A stretch of 64,000 bases of DNA from an uncultured Ruminiclostridium sp. (GTDB lineage: Bacteria > Bacillota > Clostridia > Oscillospirales > Ruminococcaceae): contig CANRGJ010000009.1 in the NCBI GenBank assembly GCA_947630175.1, positions 37,434 to 101,433 of the forward strand, in the 5' to 3' direction. Under the pieces are notes generated by a model. It was not told the origin of the DNA. It saw only the letters and a list, made by a program, of their open reading frames with translations, and made no database searches. Below are positions 46,939-56,071 of this stretch, piece after piece. The position numbers and the translations under genes were made by a program. Every line of letters begins with the position of its first letter. Position 1 is the stretch's first letter.

Positions 46939-48043
46939 CGATGTTCACCAAGGTGTAAGTGCGGCTGCCCAGACCAATTTCCTCTGCGTGTTCCAGCGTA
47001 TGCAGACCGTTCCGGGATTCGATTCGCTGTACCAGGGAGGCACCGTCACCGTCTTTCTGCGCATAGACAAGATCAATACAAGCCTGATCCAGCGCCACAG
47101 GATCGGTGGATGCCAGAATACCGATGTCATGCATATCCGGCTCGGCGGGATTGCCGTCGCAGTCGCAGTCCACGGACAGGCGGTTCATCACGCTGATATA
47201 GACGATTCGCTCGCCGTTCCCAAGATAGTCGGACACGGATTTCCCCGCCTCCGCCATGGCTTCCAAGAAGGCGTTCTGATCGCCACTCCACATACTGCCG
47301 CCTGTGCCGCCGCTGTGGATCCACGCCTTTCCTTTACTGGAACCAAGTCCAATGGAGATATTCTTGATCGCGCCGCCGTATCCCGCCATGGAATGCCCCT
47401 TGAAGTGGGAAAGGACAAGGTAGGAATCGTAGTCGGCAAATGCGGCACCTACATAGTTTTCCGTAAGAACGCTGCCACCCTCTACGGGCAGCGTCATAGA
47501 GCCGTTTTCATCGAGAATCTGAAAATCCGCGATCTCAGTGAAGCCGTGATCCTTCGCTACCTGATAGTGCATGGCCGTTTCGGAACGGGAGCCGCCGTAT
47601 GCGGTGTTGCACTCCACAATCGTACCGTTTACAGCCTCAACCACATCTTTGATTAGCTGCGGGTCAAGGTAATTGCTTGCAGGAGGTTCGCCGGTAGAGA
47701 GCTTTACTGCCACACGACCGGTGGGCGTCCAGCCAAGGGCTTCATAAATTGCTACCATTCCCTCCGCACTGATGTCCGAGGTAAAATACACAACGGGCGT
47801 TCCGTCGTTGTCGTTTCCGTCCTGATCTTCAGGGGCAGAGCTTTCCTCTGGTTCTTCCGGCTGCTCCTGGGAATTTGAAGGCGATGTACTTTCAGACGCC
47901 TGTGTTTGTGAATCCTCCATCGTCTGACTTTCGCCTTTGCCTGTTGAACTTGTGGTGACGTTCTGTCCACAGCCGATGAAAAGCAGGGATACCGTAAGAA
48001 ATAAAACGGTCATAAGAGATAAATGCCTTTTCATATTCTTCAC
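46931..48043 (-). CDS. DUF362 domain lipoprotein
   Basis: This 370-residue secreted lipoprotein has a signal ending LLFIGCG (Cys25), then a Ser/Glu/Gln-rich linker (~30-80). The DUF362 domain follows (~85-350), with KLSTGEPPASNYLDP, LSHFKGHSMAGYGGAIKN and STDPVALDQACIDLVY. Family members often associate with Fe-S proteins, but the activity is unknown. It overlaps both neighbours, the amidohydrolase by 4 nt and the permease by 8 nt. It may bind a flavin or metal outside the membrane. Confidence 0.83.
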   Translation of the reverse strand: MKNMKRHLSLMTVLFLTVSLLFIGCGQNVTTSSTGKGESQTMEDSQTQASESTSPSNSQEQPEEPEESSAPEDQDGNDNDGTPVVYFTSDISAEGMVAIYEALGWTPTGRVAVKLSTGEPPASNYLDPQLIKDVVEAVNGTIVECNTAYGGSRSETAMHYQVAKDHGFTEIADFQILDENGSMTLPVEGGSVLTENYVGAAFADYDSYLVLSHFKGHSMAGYGGAIKNISIGLGSSKGKAWIHSGGTGGSMWSGDQNAFLEAMAEAGKSVSDYLGNGERIVYISVMNRLSVDCDCDGNPAEPDMHDIGILASTDPVALDQACIDLVYAQKDGDGASLVQRIESRNGLHTLEHAEEIGLGSRTYTLVNIDE

Positions 48044-48981
48044 TCCATTCCAAGAAGATTTCTACCGTTTCCACCATATATGGCGGGAAGCAGAGTTTCG
48101 TAATTGACGTTTTCCTCTAAATGCTTCTTTTTCTTCAGGATTACCGGTGCAGGGGAATGTGGATAGTCTGTACCGAACACTAAATGTGCCGCATCTGTAA
48201 TCATCAGAAGCATATTGAGCTGTATGGGTTCAGGATCACCTGCAATATCATAATATAGGTTATTCAGATTATCCTCGATGTTTACCTGCTCCATCATGCC
48301 CTTGGCTGCAAGGATAGCAGAAATACCGGCAAACCTCTGTTTCATATAGGGCAGGAAGGAGCCTGTGTGCGGCACAACAAAGCGGATTCCGGGATAGCGA
48401 ACCATAATATTATGTGCAGCCATATTCAAAACCGCACGGGTGGTATCCACCGGATATTCATAAAGAGCTGCCGTTGTCTCTGTAATGACGTCCTCCGGCG
48501 TTCTTCTCGCCCGATTAGGATGGATAATTACAAGTGCTTTCTGCCTGTCCAGTTCCTCCATAACGGGGTCCAATACCGGATTTCCCAGATAGACTCCGTT
48601 GGCGTTGGTAGGCACCTTGACACCCAGTGCGCCGAGATCGTGGGCATATTTGATTTCCTTTATGGAAGCCTCCACATTCGGCAGGGGCAGACAGGCAACA
48701 AAACCGAATCTGTCCTTATGTGCGGCGGCGACGTCGCTCAGTTCCTCATTGATGAGTCTCGCGTATTTTGCCGCTTTTTCGTTATCGCCGCTGTTAAAGT
48801 GAGGCGACGGCAGAGAAAGCACGCTGTAATCAATTCCCGCCTGCTCCATAAAGCCCAGGTGCGCTTCCGCTGTCCATTCAGGCAGAGGAAAACCGTCGTC
48901 CTCTATGGGATCAATGTTCATATCCGAAAGCGCCTGCCGGAACGCTTTGGGAATAGGGTGCGTGTGAAAATCTATAACCAT
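48040..48981 (-). CDS. Amidohydrolase-2 family metal-dependent hydrolase/decarboxylase
   Basis: This 313-residue TIM-barrel enzyme is of the ACMSD/resorcylate decarboxylase type. Metal ligands are visible as HTH near the N terminus (VIDFHTHPIP), IHPN near 163, PHTGSF near 222 and FGTDYPH near 275. It probably hydrolyses or decarboxylates a small cyclic acid. A clear AGGAGG precedes the ATG. Within the operon it follows the monooxygenase-like gene, consistent with breakdown of an aromatic or quinone-like compound. Confidence 0.87.
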   Translation of the reverse strand: MVIDFHTHPIPKAFRQALSDMNIDPIEDDGFPLPEWTAEAHLGFMEQAGIDYSVLSLPSPHFNSGDNEKAAKYARLINEELSDVAAAHKDRFGFVACLPLPNVEASIKEIKYAHDLGALGVKVPTNANGVYLGNPVLDPVMEELDRQKALVIIHPNRARRTPEDVITETTAALYEYPVDTTRAVLNMAAHNIMVRYPGIRFVVPHTGSFLPYMKQRFAGISAILAAKGMMEQVNIEDNLNNLYYDIAGDPEPIQLNMLLMITDAAHLVFGTDYPHSPAPVILKKKKHLEENVNYETLLPAIYGGNGRNLLGME

Positions 48982-49010
48982 ATTCGTTATCCTCCTGTGC
49001 TGCTTACCTG

Positions 49011-49343
49011 TTATTCCCGCAGAAATTCTTTATCCGCACTGGTAAACCCTTTATCATCGGAAATATACCGTTCTGCCTTCATGTGCAGATCATATTTCTC
49101 TCTAAACTCAGCGATTTGAGCCATCATGGGCGAGACGTGGTGTACGTCGATTGCGTGCTGATCTTCCCAACTGTAAATGAGTAAAACTGTTTCCTCGTCC
49201 TCCATGGGGAAGAAATATTCATACCGCAGATTTCCAGCCTCTGCACGAATGGCACTGACGATGCCGCTTGTCGTCATTTCCTGTGCAAATTTTTTGGCGT
49301 TCCCATTGACGCCGCTGTAATATAGATTTACTGTAACAGCCAT
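49011..49343 (-). CDS. Antibiotic biosynthesis monooxygenase-like (quinol monooxygenase) protein
   Basis: This 110-residue ferredoxin-like protein matches the ABM/YgiN family. Characteristic runs are LRYEYFFPMEDEETVLLIYSWEDQHAIDVHHVS. The family oxidises quinols or related aromatics, or binds them, without cofactor. CAGGAGG precedes the ATG. It is the tenth gene of the operon, between the SUMF1 fusion and the amidohydrolase. Confidence 0.83.
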   Translation of the reverse strand: MAVTVNLYYSGVNGNAKKFAQEMTTSGIVSAIRAEAGNLRYEYFFPMEDEETVLLIYSWEDQHAIDVHHVSPMMAQIAEFREKYDLHMKAERYISDDKGFTSADKEFLRE

Positions 49344-49362
49344 TTTGTACCTCCTGCTGTAT

Positions 49363-51558
49363 TTACTTTATGTTGTTGGCCTCCAACCACGCGGCTATAT
49401 CGTCCGGCAGACTGCCGCCGCCGGAGTAGTGGATAGACAGCGGTTCGCCCATGACTGCGTCGGGCGCCAATTTTGTTATCGCCGTCAGGCTCTGCCCGAA
49501 GCGTCCGCCTCCGTGGGAGCAGAACGGAATGATCGTTTTGCCGGAAAAATCGTATTCCTCCAGGAAAGAGGCGATCGGCATGGGGATCGACGCCCACCAG
49601 TTGGGATAGCCCAAAAGAATGGTGTCGTACTGCTCAAAATTCTCCACCTTGTTTTTGATCTCCGGCCTTGCCTGAATGTTCTGATCGTGCTGTGCCTGAT
49701 CCAATACGGTGTTGTAGTCGGTGGAATAGGGCGACACAAGCTCGATCTCAAAGAGGTCCGCGCCGGTCTGGGACTGGATCTCCTCTGCAATGCCTCTTGT
49801 GTTGCCGCCCCAGGAGAAGAACGCAATGAGCATCTTGCCGCCGGTTTCGGTGTTATTTCCCGTCCCCGCGCTGACAATGCTGCCAGCGCCGTTTACGGCG
49901 TTGCGGACAAGACGAATTCCCAAATTGAAACTGCCTTTATCCTCCGGCAGGGTAGCGCGGTAGGCCGAGCGCATATTCTTGGCAAAATCGTTCCAACCGC
50001 CGCCGCGGTAGACGCGTCTTGTCCCGGTTTCCGGGCCGGTGGGATCAGTTTGAACGGTCGTGCCGTACTCGCCGTAGTAGTCCCACACCCATTCACTGAC
50101 ATTGCCGTGCATATTGTAAAGTCCCCAGGCATTGGGAGAGAAGCTGTCCACGGCGACCGTTGTCTGACGGTATTCGCCGGGCTTCGTTGAGAGATTTCCC
50201 TGCGAAAAATAGTTATCCTCTATCTCATAGGGATAATGACCATAATAGTTGGATTCCTCTGGGCTGATGGAGGTTTCGGTGTTGAAAGGCGTCGTCGTTC
50301 CGGCGCGGCAGGCGTATTCCCATTCCGCCTCGGTGGGCAGACAGTAGCCGTTTGCGCTCCTGTCCCATGTGACGGTTTCGCCATTGACCGTATAGGCAGG
50401 TATGAGATTTTCTTTTTCACTGAGGGCGTTGCAAAACGCGATAGCGTCCAGCCAGGACACATTCTCTACCGGCAGATCGTTTCCGCCAAAATTTGAGGGA
50501 TTATTGCCCATTACCGCCGTATATTCGTTCTGCCTGACTTCATAAGGTCTCATGTAAAAATCGCTGACCGTCACGGTATGCCGGGTTTCGTCCGCCGAGC
50601 GCCACGGTTCGTCCTCCGGGCTGCCCATCGCAAAACTGCCGCCCCCCACCAGCACAAAACCGTCCTCCACGGATACCGTCTGCCCGCCCGACTGACCGAG
50701 TTCAGAGGGTTTTATTGTGTTTTCCGTTGTGTCACTGCTGCTTTCCTCCGGCGGTTCTGCAGGATTACCCTGCCACGGCTCATTCTGTGATGGCAGGTTC
50801 AACCCCACCACCACAAGGGCACAGACAAGTACCGGGACGAGGAAGGCCACAGCTTTATGGATTCGCCCGTTTGATTGTTCCTTTTCGTGTTTCTGTCCGG
50901 CCTTGCGGAGCAGCTTGTTTAGGTAATGCGCTAACACTGCAAACAGGCATATCATAGCGAGGATTTCGGCAAAGCAGACGATTGCCGCTTTTGTTTCGTC
51001 GAACAGTACGAAATGCGTTTGCAGGAACAGATAATCCGTCATGTGCTGGGCAATAAATGCGTAGAGTCCATACACAGACAGAACGATGGCGACAATTCGT
51101 AATACCCATTCTCTTGCAGCACTCTTTTCGGAAAGGTGAAACATCTTTCTGAAAAGCGGGAAGAACTGCCCTATATGTATCCCAAGGTGAAATGACATGA
51201 GGATCAGCCCCCAATGGGAAGCAAATAGGTGGAGCTGCCTTGCAATCATCATTCCACCGCTGATATGTAGAAATTGAAAAACAAATCCCGACATCATGAT
51301 CCCGCTGACAAAGAGTGCGATCATGTCCAGCAGGAGCAGCAGATCAAGCGCCGTACCAAAGGCGCGTGACGGGGTGTACTTTCCCTTTACAAAACTTTTC
51401 CACCATCCCAGATTCAGAAGATGATGCACAAGGAACAACACCAGCATACCAACGCCGAGCCATTCATGTATTTCCTGCCCGATCAATATTTCCGCCATCA
51501 AAAGCGGCAGAAGAACGATCATGACAAGGTCAACAATACGTTTTACAGTTTGTTTCAT
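49363..51558 (-). CDS. DUF4405 membrane - SUMF1-like - flavodoxin triple fusion
   Basis: This 731-residue protein joins three modules. Residues ~1-255 are a membrane domain of DUF4405 type with about seven helices and repeated histidines (His31, His45-46, His98, His110, His115, His124, His128) that could ligate b-type haem. Residues ~300-553 are a SUMF1/formylglycine-enzyme-like fold (GSFAMGSPEDEPW, NVSWLDAIAFCNALS, LPTEAEWEYACRAG, MHGNVSEWVWD, RRVYRGGGW). The paired cysteines of true formylglycine enzymes after RGG are absent. Residues ~576-731 are a flavodoxin (FFSWGGNTRGIAEEI). Topology suggests an electron-transfer protein linking membrane and flavin, but this is inferred. Confidence 0.83.
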   Translation of the reverse strand: MKQTVKRIVDLVMIVLLPLLMAEILIGQEIHEWLGVGMLVLFLVHHLLNLGWWKSFVKGKYTPSRAFGTALDLLLLLDMIALFVSGIMMSGFVFQFLHISGGMMIARQLHLFASHWGLILMSFHLGIHIGQFFPLFRKMFHLSEKSAAREWVLRIVAIVLSVYGLYAFIAQHMTDYLFLQTHFVLFDETKAAIVCFAEILAMICLFAVLAHYLNKLLRKAGQKHEKEQSNGRIHKAVAFLVPVLVCALVVVGLNLPSQNEPWQGNPAEPPEESSSDTTENTIKPSELGQSGGQTVSVEDGFVLVGGGSFAMGSPEDEPWRSADETRHTVTVSDFYMRPYEVRQNEYTAVMGNNPSNFGGNDLPVENVSWLDAIAFCNALSEKENLIPAYTVNGETVTWDRSANGYCLPTEAEWEYACRAGTTTPFNTETSISPEESNYYGHYPYEIEDNYFSQGNLSTKPGEYRQTTVAVDSFSPNAWGLYNMHGNVSEWVWDYYGEYGTTVQTDPTGPETGTRRVYRGGGWNDFAKNMRSAYRATLPEDKGSFNLGIRLVRNAVNGAGSIVSAGTGNNTETGGKMLIAFFSWGGNTRGIAEEIQSQTGADLFEIELVSPYSTDYNTVLDQAQHDQNIQARPEIKNKVENFEQYDTILLGYPNWWASIPMPIASFLEEYDFSGKTIIPFCSHGGGRFGQSLTAITKLAPDAVMGEPLSIHYSGGGSLPDDIAAWLEANNIK

Positions 51559-51559
51559 A

Positions 51560-52276
51560 TTAGTTCACACCCAGACCATTTGCCCACTTCATCACGTCAG
51601 CAGCGGACGCTCCCGCCGAAAAACGCTGTCCCTTAAGCCACGTTGCTCCGCTTGCCGCCGAACGCAATGCGCTGTCGCTGTTTCCAAAACCGCTGGAAGC
51701 AGAAGTGCAGAACGCGACCAGTGTCTTGCCTGAAAAATCATAGCTTTCGATAAACGTACTTATGATCCGCGGCGCTTCGCCCCACCAAATTGGATACCCG
51801 ATGAATACGACATCATACTGCTCCATATTCTCCACAGAACCGGAAATTGCGGGACGGGCAGACGGGTCGTTCATTTCCACAGAGGAACGGCTGCCCGAAT
51901 TGCCATAGTCCAGATCCTCGTCCGTATAGGGCTGCTCCGGTGTAATTTCATAAAGGTCAGCGCCAAGTCCGTCTGCTAATTTCTGCGCCACACCCTCGGT
52001 GTTGTTGGTAGCCGAGAAATAGGCTACAAGGATTTTGCTGCCCTCCGACTCATTATTCGGCTCGGAAACAGTATCATCCGAATTTGAGTCCGGCGTTTCG
52101 CCAGACTCAACACTTTCATTTCCTGCTTTAAAAGATGTTGCGGACTGATCTTCTGCATTCTGCGAAGAGCCGGTATTTCCGTTGTTTTCAGCTGATTCAG
52201 TGTTGCCTGCGCAGGCGGCAAGGACAAATACCATAACAAATGCAAGTAAACTCGTACCGAACTTTTTCATTTTCAT
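51560..52276 (-). CDS. Flavodoxin lipoprotein, exported
   Basis: This 238-residue protein has a lipoprotein signal ending VLAACAG (Cys22) and a ~60-residue Asn/Ser/Glu-rich linker. A flavodoxin domain follows, with the FMN phosphate loop FSATNNTEGVAQKL (~88-101) and IWWGEAPRIISTF. It would be tethered outside the membrane, unusual for a flavodoxin. It overlaps the decarboxylase-cupin gene by 4 nt and is 1 nt from the triple fusion, whose own flavodoxin domain it resembles. Confidence 0.85.
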   Translation of the reverse strand: MKMKKFGTSLLAFVMVFVLAACAGNTESAENNGNTGSSQNAEDQSATSFKAGNESVESGETPDSNSDDTVSEPNNESEGSKILVAYFSATNNTEGVAQKLADGLGADLYEITPEQPYTDEDLDYGNSGSRSSVEMNDPSARPAISGSVENMEQYDVVFIGYPIWWGEAPRIISTFIESYDFSGKTLVAFCTSASSGFGNSDSALRSAASGATWLKGQRFSAGASAADVMKWANGLGVN

Positions 52277-53028
52277 TTCAACCCTCCATATTGTTTTTCA
52301 TCCACCGGTTCCAGCCATTCGTTAGATCCGTTTTCTCCGGGGACTTCAATCGCCAGGTGGGAGAACCAGCTATCCGGCGCGGCACCGTGCCAATGCTTGA
52401 CGCCTGCGGGAATGTTGATGCAGTCGCCGGGCTTCATTTCCACGGCTTCTTTGCCCCATTCCTGATAGTACCCGCGACCGCCGACACAAATGAGAATTTG
52501 CCCGCCGCCCTTGTCTGCGTGGTGAATGTGCCAGTTGTTGCGGCACGCCGGCTCAAAGGTCACGTTGAAAATGCCGACCTGTTCCTTCGATACCGGCGCA
52601 AGGTAGCTCTGACCGATGAAATACTGCTTTAAGCCGTCGTTCGGTGCGCCAATGGGGAAAAGAATGGTGCTTTGATATTTGTCTTTCTCCGTCAGTGCCG
52701 GTTCTTCCTCGTTCCAGACGTCCTTCGCCAGACGGAAAACCGCCCACGCTTTGGGCCAGCCGACATAGAAGCCCACATGTGTCACGATGGCGGCAATCTC
52801 CGCCCTTGTCACGCCGTGTGTCTTGGCGTTTTCCAAGTGATAAGTCAGCGACGAATCGGTGATGCCCGAACTCATCAGCGCAACGACGGTGATGATACAG
52901 CGCGTTTTCAGGTCAATGTCTTGATTGTTCCAGTTCTCTCCAAAGAGAACGTCGTCGTTGAAATGGGCGAAATCCGGCGCGAATGTGCCAAGCTGATTTC
53001 TGCCTGCGGTCTGTGTGATCTTTTCCAT
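52273..53028 (-). CDS. Carboxymuconolactone decarboxylase-like / cupin fusion
   Basis: This 251-residue protein has an N-terminal CMD/AhpD-like domain (~20-110; LKTRCIITVVALMSSG, then RAEIAAIVTHVGFYVGWPKA). A C-terminal cupin follows (~140-230), with metal-site histidines in NWHIHHADKGGGQ and VKHWHGAAPDSWFSH. The usual CxxC pair of AhpD is absent. It is common beside aldo/keto reductases and flavodoxins in gut Firmicutes. AGGAGG precedes the ATG at 53028. Confidence 0.86.
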   Translation of the reverse strand: MEKITQTAGRNQLGTFAPDFAHFNDDVLFGENWNNQDIDLKTRCIITVVALMSSGITDSSLTYHLENAKTHGVTRAEIAAIVTHVGFYVGWPKAWAVFRLAKDVWNEEEPALTEKDKYQSTILFPIGAPNDGLKQYFIGQSYLAPVSKEQVGIFNVTFEPACRNNWHIHHADKGGGQILICVGGRGYYQEWGKEAVEMKPGDCINIPAGVKHWHGAAPDSWFSHLAIEVPGENGSNEWLEPVDEKQYGGLK

Positions 53029-53044
53029 GGTAAATTCCTCCTTG

Positions 53045-54055
53045 TTATACTACATTTCCGGCCTTCTGTTTGCCGTTCTGTGCCATCACACCAACTAAGG
53101 CATGGGGCACATACAATTCTTCCAGATAGTCGATCTCGTCCTGCGTCAGTTCCAAATCCACGGCTTTGGCCGCGCCGTCCACATGGGAAAACTTTGTCGC
53201 ACCGACAACCGGCGAGGTCACTTTTGTTAGCAGCCATGCCAGAGAGATTTCCGTCATAGACACGATGCGCTTGTCGGCCAGTTCTGCCACACGAGCGATG
53301 ATCCTGCCGTCCGCCTCGGCGGTAGCGTCGTATTTGAACTTCGCGTAGGCGTCCTGCTCCAAACGCTTGGAGGTTTCTCCGGGACGCTTGGAGAGCCGCC
53401 CGCCTGCCAGGGCGCTGTACGGCGTTGTGGCGATATTCTGATCGGCACAGAAGGGAGCCATCTCCCGTTCTTCCTCGCGAGCGATCAGGTTGTAATGCCC
53501 TTGAATGGACACAAATTCTGTCAGCCCGTGTTCGCGGGCGTAGAAATTGGCCTTGGCCAGCTGCCACGCAAAGCAGTTGGAGATACCGATGTACCGCGTC
53601 TTGCCGGACTTCACGGAGTTGTGCAGTCCCTCCATGATTTCCTCCATGGGCGTGTGGTAGTCCCACATATGATAGATGTATAGGTCAACGTAGTCCATAC
53701 CGAGGTTGCGTAGGCTTTGGTTCAGATAATTCTCGATATGCTTTTGCCCGCTGATACCGGCATCGATTTCCTCCTGCGTCCGGGGCGTGAACTTGGTGGC
53801 AATCACAAAATCGTCCCGCTTTGCAAAGTCCCGCAGCGCCTTGCCCACATACTGCTCGCTGGTGCCGTTTTGGTAGGCAATGGCGGTGTCGTAAAAATTG
53901 ATCCCCAAATCCAACCCATGCTTGATGATCTCGCGTGTCTGCGCCTCGTCTACCGTCCAGCTATGCTGTCCCGTGGCGGCGTTGCCGAAGCCCATACAGC
54001 CCATGCAGATACGGGAAACGGTCAGATTGGATTTGCCGAGTTTCGTGTATTTCAT
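53045..54055 (-). CDS. Aldo/keto reductase
   Basis: This 336-residue NADPH-dependent reductase has the AKR catalytic set: Asp and Tyr in INFYDTAIAYQNG, Lys in IATKFTP and His in LYIYHMWD. The C-terminal cofactor region has SPVVGATKFSHVDGAAKA. It reduces aldehydes or ketones; the substrate is unknown. It is the sixth gene of the redox operon, 13 nt downstream of a flavodoxin gene. Confidence 0.9.
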   Translation of the reverse strand: MKYTKLGKSNLTVSRICMGCMGFGNAATGQHSWTVDEAQTREIIKHGLDLGINFYDTAIAYQNGTSEQYVGKALRDFAKRDDFVIATKFTPRTQEEIDAGISGQKHIENYLNQSLRNLGMDYVDLYIYHMWDYHTPMEEIMEGLHNSVKSGKTRYIGISNCFAWQLAKANFYAREHGLTEFVSIQGHYNLIAREEEREMAPFCADQNIATTPYSALAGGRLSKRPGETSKRLEQDAYAKFKYDATAEADGRIIARVAELADKRIVSMTEISLAWLLTKVTSPVVGATKFSHVDGAAKAVDLELTQDEIDYLEELYVPHALVGVMAQNGKQKAGNVV

Positions 54056-54068
54056 TCTTCCCGCCCCC

Positions 54069-54548
54069 TTAAAGAATTGTCCGAGCCCACTCTTTCAGGC
54101 TGGCCGCTGTCTGCCGGCCGTTCAGCACTTTTCCCTCGTTAATCACGGTGTCCGCTGCGACGGAGGGTTTCAGTCCGGCTACGGTCTTTCCGAACCCGCT
54201 GCCGCCGGAAGTGGCGAAAAGGACGATTTTCTTGCCGGAAAAATCATAGCTTTCTAAAAAGCTGTTGATGATGGTGGGTGCCACATACCACCAAATAGGA
54301 AATCCCAGCAGGACGGTATCATAGGCCGATATGTCGGCACTTCGGTCGGCTAATGCAGGGCGGCTCGATTTGTCGTTCATTTCCACTGAACTGCGGGATT
54401 TCTTATCCATCCAGTTGAGGTCTGCTTTCGTGTAGGGTACTGCGGGCTTGATTTCATAGATGTCTGCCCCTATGACCTCGGCCAGTTCCTTTGCGACACG
54501 CGCCGTTGTTCCACTGGCACTGAAATAGGCGACTAATGTTTTGCTCAT
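54069..54548 (-). CDS. Flavodoxin
   Basis: This 159-residue cytoplasmic flavodoxin has the FMN loop FSASGTTARVAKEL (~9-22), IWWYVAPTIINSFL and FATSGGSGFGKT. There is no signal peptide. It resembles the exported flavodoxin of the same operon (both have the KSRSSVEMND / SRSSVEMND stretch), suggesting duplication. It is a likely electron carrier between the flavin reductase and the terminal reductases. Confidence 0.9.
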   Translation of the reverse strand: MSKTLVAYFSASGTTARVAKELAEVIGADIYEIKPAVPYTKADLNWMDKKSRSSVEMNDKSSRPALADRSADISAYDTVLLGFPIWWYVAPTIINSFLESYDFSGKKIVLFATSGGSGFGKTVAGLKPSVAADTVINEGKVLNGRQTAASLKEWARTIL

Positions 54549-54562
54549 GTTTTTTCCTCTCC

Positions 54563-55096
54563 TTATAAAGATTTTCCAAGCTGATATGCGTCAATCATGT
54601 GCCAACTGCTTTTCGTCATAGACGGGGTTCCGCAGCCGGTTCCTAAGATTTGTCCACAGTCGGTGAAATTCATGTACCGGCACAGCTTCTTGTAATGCTC
54701 CACAAGATAGGGCATGACGTCTGCATTTGAATCCCACGCAGCGGCAATCAGCACCGTTTTTATATGATTGCCGGAGAGCTTCATGGTGTAGCTGTAAAAT
54801 CGGTCGATCACCATTTTAAGCTGCGCTGACATTCCGAAGTAATAGACCGGCGTGACGAAAGCCGCCATATCCGCAGAGAGCAGGGCGTCCCTGATCTCAA
54901 CCATATCGTCTTTTTGGGCGCACGGACCATTCATGCCGCAATGCTCGCAGCCAAGGCAGGGGTGGATATTCATGTGCGCCGCGTCCATCTCTATGATGGT
55001 ATGCCCAGCCTCCTGTGCGCCTTTTGCAAATTGTTCCGCCAGCATATTCGAGGACCCCTTTTTGTGTGGGCTGCCCTTGATGATTACAATTTTCAT
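54563..55096 (-). CDS. NADPH-dependent FMN reductase / flavodoxin-like oxidoreductase
   Basis: This protein of about 177 residues belongs to the iron-sulfur-flavoprotein/NADPH-FMN reductase group. It starts with IIKGSPHKKGSSNMLAEQF (FMN loop). A cysteine-rich stretch follows (CLGCEHCGMNGPCAQKDDM), possibly an Fe-S site, then PVYYFGMSAQLKMVIDRF. I set the start at ATG 55096, with AAAGGGG upstream, because the preceding extension does not look coding. It lies between an aldo/keto reductase and a flavodoxin gene. Confidence 0.86.
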   Translation of the reverse strand: MKIVIIKGSPHKKGSSNMLAEQFAKGAQEAGHTIIEMDAAHMNIHPCLGCEHCGMNGPCAQKDDMVEIRDALLSADMAAFVTPVYYFGMSAQLKMVIDRFYSYTMKLSGNHIKTVLIAAAWDSNADVMPYLVEHYKKLCRYMNFTDCGQILGTGCGTPSMTKSSWHMIDAYQLGKSL

Positions 55097-55112
55097 TTGC
55101 TGATCCCCTTTC

Positions 55113-56057
55113 TTATTCCATAACTTTTTCCCAAAAGCGGATCGCATTGATCTCAAGACTATCCGCCAGTTTTTCAAGTGACACTGTTTCTTCTTTGGTC
55201 AGTGTCACGTTTGCTGCCTTGACCGCATCTTCTACATGGCTTGATTTCGTCACGCCAATGATTGGCAGCGTTCCCTTTGCGATGGCCCATGCCACGGGAA
55301 TTTGTGCTGTGCCAACGTGATACTTGTCTGCGAGTTTTTTTAGCTCTGCGTTCAAGATTTCCAGTTTATCCAGAACCGGGTTATATGTTTCCGCTCTCGC
55401 GGAGCCAGCCGGCATCGGGTGAGCAGTATCATATTTGCCGGACAATGCTCCTTGCTCAAGGACCATATAGGCAAAGAAAGTAATGCCATTCTCACGGCAG
55501 TAATCCAGGATTCCGGAATCCTCGGAAGAACGGTTGATCAGGCTGTAATGGTTCTGCACAGCGGACAGCTTCAGTCCGTGGCTTTTCAGGATTTCATCTG
55601 CCTGTCGGATTTCCGCCAGGTTATGGTTGGATACCCCCAGCATCGGGACATCATCTTTTCCTTCAAAGTATTTCGCCAATTCCTCTGTCCACTTGGGGGC
55701 ATTCCACACATTATGGATCCAGTAAATATCGAAACAGTCAAGATTCATAAGGGCAAGCTGTTTTTCGATCATATCCTTCATAGCGGTTTTCGACGAGGTA
55801 TCCGCACACTGGGGTGTGAACTTGTCGGAGATGAGGTAGGATTCCCTTGGCAGCCCTTTCAGGAAACTGGCAAGCACCTTTTCCGAGGTTCCCATACCGT
55901 AGGCATACGCCGTGTCCCAAAGGTTCAGCCCGTTCGCCATCGCCGTATCAAAAATCGGTCGAAGGCTTTCTGCCGCCAGATCGTTGCCAAAAGTTCCGTC
56001 GTTGCCCCATGCCCAAGCGCCAAGCGCTATTTTCGGTAATGTTATTTCTTCATTCAC
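55113..56057 (-). CDS. Aldo/keto reductase
   Basis: This 314-residue AKR has Asp and Tyr in LNLWDTAYAYGMG, Lys in LISDKFTPQ and His in IYWIHNVWN. The cofactor-binding C-terminal region is LPIIGVTKSSHVEDAVKA. It is divergent from the reductase at 53045. It is the third gene of the operon, right after the TetR regulator. Confidence 0.9.
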   Translation of the reverse strand: MNEEITLPKIALGAWAWGNDGTFGNDLAAESLRPIFDTAMANGLNLWDTAYAYGMGTSEKVLASFLKGLPRESYLISDKFTPQCADTSSKTAMKDMIEKQLALMNLDCFDIYWIHNVWNAPKWTEELAKYFEGKDDVPMLGVSNHNLAEIRQADEILKSHGLKLSAVQNHYSLINRSSEDSGILDYCRENGITFFAYMVLEQGALSGKYDTAHPMPAGSARAETYNPVLDKLEILNAELKKLADKYHVGTAQIPVAWAIAKGTLPIIGVTKSSHVEDAVKAANVTLTKEETVSLEKLADSLEINAIRFWEKVME

Positions 56058-56071
56058 TGTGAAGTCCTCCT

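Noticed and set aside
49363..51558. A functional formylglycine-generating enzyme for sulfatase maturation
   Set aside because: The cysteines following the RGG(G/S)W region are absent and no sulfatase gene is nearby.
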